This document shows positions 57,001 through 64,000 of a stretch of DNA of 64,000 bases, in pieces; positions within the stretch are counted from its first letter, which is position 1; the number at the start of each line of letters is the position of its first letter. The stretch is from Brassica napus. Lineage: Eukaryota > Streptophyta > Magnoliopsida > Brassicales > Brassicaceae. Both the position numbers and the translations under genes were made by a program. The stretch is from positions 13,337,683 to 13,401,682 of the forward strand of contig NC_063439.1 of assembly GCF_020379485.1 (NCBI RefSeq), written 5' to 3'. A model generated the notes under the pieces. That model ran no database searches, had not been told where the DNA came from, and saw only the letters and a list, made by a program, of their open reading frames with translations.

Positions 57001-57264
57001 CTGATACACAAGACGGTAGAGTCAATGCAAAAGGAACTGACAGATCTTTCAGCATATTCCTATGACAACATAGGCTGGCACCAGGTCAGCATTGACAACG
57101 TTCAAGAAAGGCTACAGAACATCTCCAACGTACTTGAGAAGATGGATGACAAATGGACAAGAAATGATGAGGGCACAAGAATTTTCATTGCATCTTGGTC
57201 CAGAATGCGCAGAGATGACGTGGATGCTTGCTTTCCAACAAGCAGCTGTTTCTCCACCCAATAG
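54047..57264 (+). pseudogene. A4 protease and SID part of polyprotein, several lesions
   Basis: The protease leader resumes directly after B3. DTGAS is intact (54204-54218). A frameshift near 54310 breaks the segment after it. A frame with ATVGAV and EYESEYETEYSE (54461-54916) ends in TAG. A linker with SID motifs (54935-55216) ends in TAA. The SID part begins MNTLPSTSTEKS (55223) and has a frameshift near 55390, then the DExG modules (about 55800 for the second), stops at 56140-56142, about 56260 and 56836-56838, and the true C-terminus at 57262-57264. A2 and A3 are open at the two linker stops, so these are private mutations in a once continuous polyprotein. Confidence 0.8.
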
Positions 57265-58671
57265 CCAATCACTACCACAATCAAGTTAAATGACTATAAC
57301 CAAGCGCTGAGTGGGAGGCAACCCACTATTAGGTATTTTACTTTGGTTTTATTAGCTAGCATTTAATTTCTTTCGTTTTATTTCTTTCAGATTTAGGAGA
57401 CCCAAGTAGGAGGACTTGAATATCGACCGACGACGAGACGTCGACATCGTTCGACATAGGCAACCAAACGACGATCGATGTAACACTTACCCATCGATCG
57501 ATATCTAATCCGGTTAGATGTATCTTCCCTACTTGTTACATTTCGTACATCATGAAATATTCATCATAACTCCGGCTGAGTTACACTGGGACAGTGTAAT
57601 TTAAGTCTGGGGGGAGATTTACTGATATAATTTATTTTATTCTTATGTAAAAAGGAATTTCAAATAAATTATGCTTAGCTATTAAAAATAGGGACTATTA
57701 TCTTATATTGATTTAAACATGAATATCTAACCAATCTTTAGCATCATTTTAGATTTATTGATTGCTGATATCACTAAAGATGCTAAAGCGGATCAACCTA
57801 TCAACTACACACTTGCCTTGAACCGTATGAAGTAACCAAAGCTGATTTCCAACACTAAACCTGACATAACCGCTTGTCTTGGGGCTTGGTATACATGGGA
57901 TCGGATTCTTCAGACAGTTCTGGAAGGTAACGCCTGGTTTAGATTATATATCACATTTTCTCTCTCTAGATTTCGACCCTAGATTAGTTAGTGAGTGTAA
58001 AAAAAAAAAATAATAATAATAATAAAAAAATAAGATCTATTGTTTAAATAGGATGAGTCTGAACAGGACTTGGTGGCTAAAACCATTAAGGCTTGATTCA
58101 TAAGGACTCAAATAAAAGAGTTCGAAACGGGACTTGGAGGCGCCAATCTTCAAGGCTTGCTTTCGCAAAGAACTCTTGGATATAGGTCAAAAAGAAGTGA
58201 ACAGAACTTGGTGGCAACCACCATTAAGTTTTGATTCATGGAAGCCTGTCCAATCTTGGTCACTGATCCTGCAATGGAAGCAGACTTTGACTCAAGAGAA
58301 AAATTTAGAGAGAGAGAAACTAGGAACTAACTTTTACCTGCAGCTCCAGATACCTGTCTGAAATCCTTGCATCCTGTGATCGATACTCCCAAGGTAAAGC
58401 ATTCACTTTATATTTATGCTAAGAAATGAAATCAGTAGAGGGGATGTCAGACGTGAATTGATGAGTTGTGTTATGTTAGAAATGGTTGCTAAGCTAGGAT
58501 ATTGCATAGTGTGCTTTTGTGGTTAGGACTTTTTAAATGTGGTTGCAAAATTGTTGAGGAAAGATTTCTATGTTTTAAAATCTTAAGTTCCCAAATATTT
58601 TCAAACCTCTTTCAGAGAGACTGCCTGTATGTTTTGCTTGAGGACAAGCAAAAGGGTAAGTCTGGGAGAGT
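57265..58671 (+). other. A4 3' non-coding region and polypurine tract
   Basis: Collinear with 2182-3876 but without the 284-bp duplication. It holds one internal PPT-like stretch (AAGTCTGGGGGGAGATTTAC, about 57602), an A/TAA-rich tract (57997-58032), and the terminal tract GTAAGTCTGGGAGAGT (58656-58671). No supported gene. Confidence 0.7.
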
Positions 58672-59961
58672 TGATATACCTTGGATTTGACCCATTTTTA
58701 TCCATGGTATATTAGTATTTTACTATATATATATATCTATGTTTTCTACTCTTCTAGGTATGTTTTCAGGTTCAGGTGCATTTCGGAGTAAAGCTATGAC
58801 TTTGGAGCATAAAGGACATTTCACCCGAGCTGACCACGTACAGGTCGATGAGAGGAATAATAATCGATCGATGCGCATCAGTGCTGACGATCGATATCAG
58901 GAAATGCCTCGACAGTTGAAGATTAATATCGATCGATGTACACAAGTACCATCGATCGATGTCGAGACACCAGACGCGACATTTTGGATTCAGCAGACTT
59001 AAAAACCAAGGCCAAGCAAAATGACCAAAATGCCCTGACGAGTTTTTAACCTAGTAGAATATATACTGCAAGTGTTTTGACGGCAAAGAGAGTTTTTTCT
59101 AGACCTAGTTTTGTTACAAGTTTCATTTGGGAGAGAAGATCACTTGTGATTGGAACTCCTTGTTTCTATTTCTTTTCATCTATTCTATGAGTTTCTATTT
59201 ATCTATTGATATGAATTGCTTTGCTATGTCTGAGTAGTTCAACTGTTAGATCCAGGGTTCAGATAGGTTTGTGGGATTAGCCCCAAACTATAGATCTGCC
59301 TTGTTGTGATATTCATGATAGATTTGTATTCATTGCTTGTTTTAGCCTTGCTAACTAGAACTTGATCATAGGATTGCATATTCAAGCACCATTGTTATCC
59401 CATCCTGACATCTATCTATCATATTAGGATTGCTAGAGAGGGCTAACCGCCAATTTAGGATCTTAGTAGGGCATTTCATACTCGCGCATAGGCCTGGCTA
59501 GAACCCGTCGATCGATGTCCTCAACTGACAATCGGTCGATGTTGGCAAAGGTGTATCGGTCGACGTCTTAATAGACTATCGATCGACACTCTCTTGTGTC
59601 TGCATCTAACCGGTGAGACACAAGATCTAGTCTGTTAACCAGTGGTACATACGACAGCTGATCACTGAGTTAAGCGAATGAGCTCTAATGTATCATGCAT
59701 GCAACAGTTAGGTATCTATAGGTATTATAATCTCCAACACCTGAATAGTGGCCCTGCATCTAATATCATTTCCAACCAAGTTACATTTATTATTTACTCG
59801 CTTGTTACTATTGCTATTTCATTAAAACATGTACAACCTTTAGAATTAATAAACACTAGATTTAATTGTTCCCTAGCTTCTTGTGGATTCGATCCCTAAG
59901 TACTACATCTGAACCTCTTTTGATTAGAGTAACACTCCTTAGGGTAATTTGAGTGGTATCA
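58672..59961 (+). repeat. 3' LTR of A4 (1290 bp)
   Basis: TGATATACC...GGTATCA, followed by TACAT. Close match to 3877-5177. Octamer sites are at about 58863, 58929, 58953, 59508 and 59579. Confidence 0.9.
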
Positions 59962-60236
59962 TACATCGATCGATATTAATCTTCATTTGTCGAGGCATCC
60001 CTTGGTGTCAATCGACAGCACAGATGCGCATCGATTGATTGTTCTTCCTCTCGTCGATCTCTACATGGTCAGCTCGGGTGAAATGTCCTTTAAGCTCCAA
60101 AATGCTCCAAAGTCATAGCTTTACTCCGAAATGCACCTGAACCTTAAAACATACCTAGAAGAGTAGAAAAAATATATATATATAGTAAAACACCTATATA
60201 CCATGGATGAAAATGAGTCAAATCCAAGGTATATCA
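59962..60236 (-). repeat. 5' LTR of A2, outer piece
   Basis: After the TACAT duplication, the complement of the LTR 5' end continues (ATCGATCGATATTAATC...) to CCAAGGTATATCA. Together with 41200-42411 it completes one - oriented family-A LTR. Confidence 0.85.
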
Positions 60237-60252
60237 GAGTAGTATCAGGTAT
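60237..60252 (+). other. Last 11 bp of A1 3' LTR plus GGTAT target duplication
   Basis: GAGTAGTATCA matches the family-A LTR terminus GAGTGGTATCA with one change. The next five bases, GGTAT, equal 11369-11373 in front of the A1 5' LTR. This marks the right boundary of the whole 49-kb nest inside B0. Confidence 0.7.
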
Positions 60253-60331
60253 GATGAGTTTGAACGAGATTGGCGTATTTAGGCGAAGTTCATATCCAAA
60301 AGTCCGCAAGTAAATAGTAATTTCTCATGCC

Positions 60332-60337
60332 TATAAG
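60332..60337 (+). promoter_or_regulatory. TATA-like box of the B0 antisense gene
   Basis: TATAAG followed by AAGGGAGGTAAC, 124 bp before the ATG at 60456. The block is conserved in all four B copies although the surrounding leader is diverged. Confidence 0.5.
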
Positions 60338-60455
60338 AAGGGAGGTAACTTCTTCATAATTTTTTTCACTTGCTTGTTTACATAAGGAGCTTTCTTGAAA
60401 GAATTTCTCTCTTCTCTCCATCTTTTTCTTCTTGTTTTCACTTGAAAATTACAAA

Positions 60456-62249
60456 ATGTCGAGTAGGAAAAAGACTTCGAAGAAAGGCACCTCGTCCGCA
60501 AATCTCCATGAAGAGTTCCTTGTGCCGAAGATCGAGTTCGTGCCTCATTCGGTAGATCCAGCTGAGAACGAGGCGTGGTGGGTTGCGAGATATGGTTCAA
60601 TCACACCTCCCAATGAGAAATCGTTCCCAGTCTTGAACCATCGTTTGGTCGAAGAAGGTGCACCGAGTAGGAGCACTAGCGACTTTCTTCGGACAGTGTG
60701 GTCGTTGTACCAAATTCCGGACACGGTGGAATTCCGGGTTCCTTGTCAAGGAGAGCGTGCTAGTAGTCCCCCGGAGGGTTACTTTACTTGTTACGAAGCG
60801 TTCATAGTGCGCTGCCGCTTGTGGTTCCTGATTCCCAAAATCATCGTCCGTTTGCTGGATCGTTTTGAGGTGTCGATAAGTCAACTAATCCCCCTCAGTA
60901 TCCAGCACCTTGTTGGCGTTTTGATCTTGAGTTACGAGCACGGTCTCTCCCTTTCCGTCGACCACTTCGAAGCGCTTTTCAGGTTGCAGATTGTTAGGAA
61001 TACAGACAAGTACCGACTCGTCCCTCGGAACTTCATGTCGGTGGTCAAGGGGTTTCCTTCCAACTTCAACTCGTGGAAGAAATTTTTCTTCTTCGTTCAT
61101 ATAAACGCTGCATCTGTCGAAGAGAGTTGCATCCCATTGTTCCGAAGCCTACCGAACGATCGTCCCTTCATCAATCCGATTGCTCCGTTTCCTGAAGATA
61201 CGATCGCAGTGAGGGATCTTTTCAGGAACGGTCCGTTTTTCTGGACCTCCTTCACACCGAAGAGAGTTCGAAAGGCGTTGAGGCTCGCGCATCCCGGTCC
61301 TGCTTTGGGCGTGGAAACAGACAGCCACTCCGAGCCTGATGCTCCGGGTTTCAATGTTGCTCCCGTGGGCACGACGGGGTTAAGGTCCTCGAAGGGGAAG
61401 GATATCGACCTCGGTGACATAGAGTTTTCAGTGGATGATTCAATGCTCCCAGGATGGGACCCGGACATTGCTTACGGCGATGGAAGTGGTACGAGTGAGA
61501 TCCCTATCCCAGATTTTGATGATTTCTTTGCCGATCTACCCTTGAGTTTTGATCCTCCCCCGCCTGTGGACGAATCGGGAAGGTCGAGAGTCGTTGCGGA
61601 AGGATCTCGTATCATCAATGGGGTTAGTTTTCAAGAATTTCGCCGATAATTCTATATATTCCTTTTCCCGCCTAAAACATGTTAATTGGTTTTGCAGGGT
61701 GTGAACTTGCTTGGCTCGGCCCTTGAGGCGAGCCATAGAGAGGCCATGGTCTATTGCCTTAAAACGGAGAAAGCGGAGAGGGATCTTGCTCGTATGCAAG
61801 GCGAGATGTTGGAGCGAGACTTGAAACTTGCTCGTGATCACACGAGGGCCGTTCATAAGGCGGAACGGAAGGGTAAGAGGGAGACCGTCGAGGTGATGAA
61901 GAGTCGTGCCTCTCAGTTCCAGATTGAGTACGGGAACCTCAAGTATGCTTACACTTTGGTGGGTGATTACCGTGGGTGCCGCGGTTCAGTCAGGAGTCTT
62001 TGGAAGACGCAGGCGGAAGATTACGTTTTCGAGAAGGAGATGAGGTTCATGAAAGATGGCATGAACAACCATGCCCATGCTGAGATGCTCATTCCCCCGA
62101 TCGACGGGAGGATCCCGGGATTCTGGGATCCTGTCCTGGTTTCTCCCGATACTGTAGAGGCCACGACCGAGTTCGCTGGTGATGACGAGGAAGTGAACTA
62201 TCCCGCTGATGCATTTGGAGCTTCCTTGTCCGGGAACTTTGATCTGTGA
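60456..62249 (+). CDS. B0 antisense gene, intact, two exons (572 codons)
   Basis: Exon 1 is 60456-61622, the predicted intron 61623-61697, exon 2 61698-62249, with no stop or frameshift. Residues 1-15 are basic ([15 protein letters not shown]). About 30-270 is the conserved globular part ([61 protein letters not shown]). About 310-389 is an acidic, Pro-rich linker ([19 protein letters not shown]). Exon 2 is a charged coiled coil ([20 protein letters not shown]). The ATG is chosen by agreement with B2 and B3. It lies between the element's PPT and spacer, opposite to gag. It resembles extra proteins of Tat-like gypsy elements. Function is unknown: it could act in DNA or RNA binding or regulation, but no catalytic motif is seen. 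It is intact in the oldest B copy with a complete antisense gene. Confidence 0.8.
61623..61697 (+). other. Predicted intron (75 bp) in the B0 antisense gene
   Basis: AATGGG|GTTAGT...TTTTGCAG|GGT, phase 0, T-rich with a possible branch-like TTAAT stretch before the acceptor. Without removal, the frame stops within the intron. Same site as in B2 and B3. Confidence 0.78.
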
Positions 62250-63455
62250 GAGGTGAGCGTTTAATGGGAAGAAGTTTTTTCCCTTATCTAGTATTTTGCG
62301 GCCGAGTGTGGCTTTCGTTCGCCTATGTCCGGCCGAATGTGGCCTTTGAACTTTGTATTGGTCTGTTTTGGCCGTTTTTATCTTTTTCGGGACTGGCCGT
62401 TGGTGGATTTGAATCCCTACCGCTATGCGGTTTATATATATAACAGATGTTTGTTTGAGTTACTTTGTTTCGAATGGGTTTGAAGTAAATATGAGTTGTC
62501 GTCTCATATTTAATTCCGTTGAGACGTTCAATCTGTTGGTTTGTCTAAGACGTGATTTTTCGTAAAAATTATTTATTCTTACGAACTTTCCGGAACGTTG
62601 AGACATGAACGGAGAGACATGGTTTAGGATCTCGTATCATTTTTTAGATATCATGTCTTGAGATGTTAGAGACCAATGCTATGGGTTTAGGGCAAGACCT
62701 AGGTTTACTCTCACTTTTAAGGTTTGTGCGGTGACTAGCCGGCTATCGATTTTCCTGTTGCGATTTTTACCTGATTCGTACCGATTTAAAGTCCACGATA
62801 GGTTCTCGGCTTATATGACTTGTGTGGCACGAATCGAGTATCTTTCCAGAGATAATTTTTAAGCCAACTGGAAGTGCTAGACCAAAATTTTGGATTTTTT
62901 TAGCGTGCTTTCATCCTTGTGTTGGATGTTCGAGGATCAAAAGAGTGATCGAGTTGCGTTTGTTTAAGACGGCTGGCGTGCTTGTCGAGGCCTATCGACA
63001 AACGGGGTGTAAACATTTGTCGAGTTTTTGTGGTCGAGTTCAGACAATTGTCTGCAGAGTTTTCGATTTTCAACTTGGCGACGTCTTGCAGTTGTTTCGA
63101 AGACTGTATGTATATTTTAGGTGCTAAAGAATGACTGCTCTGTGATTTGGACCGGATAAGGCCGTTGACCAGAGTCTAATGTTCGTAGATTTTCTAAGTG
63201 TGTCCTGAGACTTTTTCCGTTAATTGGAGCGTAAGTCTTTAATAAAAGAGAAAAATGCGTATTGTAGTAAAGTTTTAAAAAACTTGATTACAATGATGCA
63301 TCCTTTAAAACGTGGGAGTATACGAGAATATGTACCCACTCCCCCCCCCCCTTTTTAGAGAGGGGGATAGCTGAAATCGTTCTTTGACAAGCTGCCTACG
63401 TACCTCTTTCGAGGATCAAGCCATCTCGTAGTTCTGTTTTATGCCACGAGTATTC
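62250..63455 (+). other. B0 spacer between antisense gene and gag-protease
   Basis: Several GGCCGAGTGTGGC / GGCCGAATGTGGCC / GGCCGTTGGTGG phrases (62300-62406). The ALGLGQDLGL block is present but frame-broken (about 62665-62870). A C11 tract is at 63343-63353, and GCCTACGTACCTCTTTCGAGG at about 63393. No pol. Confidence 0.65.
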
Positions 63456-64000
63456 TTACTCGGCGGTTGTCGCCATGCTGACCACCTTGATCGTGGTGAC
63501 TGTGGCAGGTTCAATGTTTTTATCCGGGTGTTCCGGTTGAGTCGTAGTGTCAGCTTCGGAATCGTGTTGAGTTTCGGTGTCCGAAGCGTTTGCGTCAGCA
63601 GACAATATCGAATCGTCTTTCGTTGAAGTGTTTTCGGCCAAAGGTTAAGCTAACTTCGTGCGCTTGCGAGTTGCCATCGCGGGAGTCGCGATTTGTCTTA
63701 ACTTATGGTCCGCGAGCAAGCATAGCCGCGACTATTTCTGACAACCCCAGATGGCTGCTACTCCGTTCTGGGTTGGGAATTCGACGCCGAGGTGGTATGT
63801 AGATGGAATGGCTTTCATGGCGTTGAGCCACGGGGTTCCCATGATCACATTGTAGATGGCAGGATGATCGACCACCGCGAAATCGACGATTTTTGTGATT
63901 TCCTTGGCCATGACTTGCAGCTGGATCGATCCGAGAGTCATTGACACATCGCTCGAAAAACCCGTAAAGGGTTTTGGCGTTGGAGTTACTTCTCCGAGTT
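63456..64000 (-). pseudogene. B0 protease C-terminus and tail, partial
   Basis: The - strand frame enters from the right edge just after the protease active site ([10 protein letters not shown]...), so the DTGS motif is outside the window. It reads [35 protein letters not shown] and stops within IWGCQK* (about 63740). A second stop lies near 63645, and the tail ends at 63456. The order is the same as in B1-B3, and RT is again absent. Confidence 0.8.

Larger units (their letters stand above)
42412..59961 (+). mobile_element. Family-A element A4, interrupted by B3
   Basis: Truncated 5' LTR, gag, (B3), protease, SID frame, 3' non-coding region, PPT, 3' LTR. TACAT is duplicated at 42407-42411 and 59962-59966, which shows insertion into the A2 5' LTR. 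Without B3 it is about 8.7 kb. The primer site and most of the 5' LTR are deleted. It has no pol. Confidence 0.88.
15263..60236 (-). mobile_element. Family-A element A2, - orientation, rearranged and twice interrupted
   Basis: The 5' LTR (41200-42411 plus 59967-60236) is split by A4. Leader and primer site come next, then gag (41086-40250), split by B1 with target duplication CCACG. The interior continues at 21711 down to 17875 (gag remainder, protease, SID), followed by a second gag-protease copy (17830-15263). The 3' non-coding region and 3' LTR are absent. It lies inside the far end of A1. Confidence 0.7.
10082..64000 (-). mobile_element. Family-B element B0, host of the central nest (runs off the right end)
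   Basis: The 3' LTR is at 10082-11315, followed by 58 bp of interior. Then comes the 49-kb nested insertion (11374-60247 plus target duplication GGTAT at 11369-11373 and 60248-60252), then the rest of the interior (60253-64000). The interior order on the + strand is the antisense gene's TATA box, the antisense gene, spacer, C-tract, and the - strand gag-protease C-terminus. Its 5' LTR lies outside the window. The sequence is moderately diverged from B1-B3. Confidence 0.8.

Noticed and set aside
11374..60236. A single retroelement with inverted LTRs flanked by one target duplication
   Set aside because: The 11-bp remnant of a + oriented LTR end at 60237-60247 explains the right boundary, so two elements (A1 and A2) are the simpler reading.

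Overview
The window is repeat-rich plant nuclear DNA, most likely pericentromeric or otherwise heterochromatic DNA of a Brassicaceae species (Brassica-like is my best guess). I see no host gene, tRNA, rRNA or prokaryotic feature. Nearly all bases belong to nested Ty3/gypsy-type LTR retrotransposons of two families plus one older pol remnant.

Family A resembles Athila. Its LTRs are about 1.3 kb (TGATATACC...GGTATCA), with a tRNA-Asp type primer site (TGGCGCCGTTGCCGG). It has an Athila-like gag, a DTGAS aspartic protease, then a long Ser-Ile-Asp-rich ('SID') reading frame where pol would be expected, about 1.4-1.7 kb of non-coding DNA, and a polypurine tract. Family B resembles the Tat/Retand lineage. 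Its LTRs are 1.1-1.8 kb (TGTTGGGGTC...GGTTCCCACA when read in element sense) and carry arrays of a 26-bp perfect palindrome in U3. It has a gag plus DTGS protease, a G-rich tract, a spacer, and an extra gene on the opposite strand (aORF) with its own TATA-like box and a 73-75 bp intron. Neither family has reverse transcriptase, RNase H or integrase in any copy, so both look non-autonomous (TR-GAG-like).

Layout: 1-5177 is the 3' part of an A element (A3, + strand). It sits in the 3' part of a family-B relative (B', + strand, 5178-8860). 8861-10081 is a degenerate RT/integrase remnant (C, - strand). A B element (B0, - strand) begins at 10082 and continues past the right end of the window; everything from 11374 to 60247 is inserted into it. 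That insert starts with A1 (+, 11374-15234), which meets an inverted A element, A2 (-, 15263-60236). Inside A2 are B1 (-, 21712-40249), which itself contains B2 (-, 28676-37256), and A4 (+, 42412-59961), which contains B3 (-, 45166-54041). Five-base target duplications support each step: GGTAT (A1), CCACG (B1), AATCG (B2), TACAT (A4) and TTCTT (B3). The insertion order is therefore C, B0, A1, A2, then B1 followed by B2, and A4 followed by B3.

Most reading frames are broken by stops, frameshifts or insertions. The clear exception is the spliced antisense gene of B0 (60456-62249), which reads as 572 codons without a lesion. The strongest biology here is (i) the intron-containing antisense gene kept in a pol-less family, (ii) the palindromic U3 arrays with higher-order structure and changing copy number, and (iii) the family-A polyprotein with recurring modules and a palindromic octamer (TCGATCGA) spread through coding and non-coding parts of the element.
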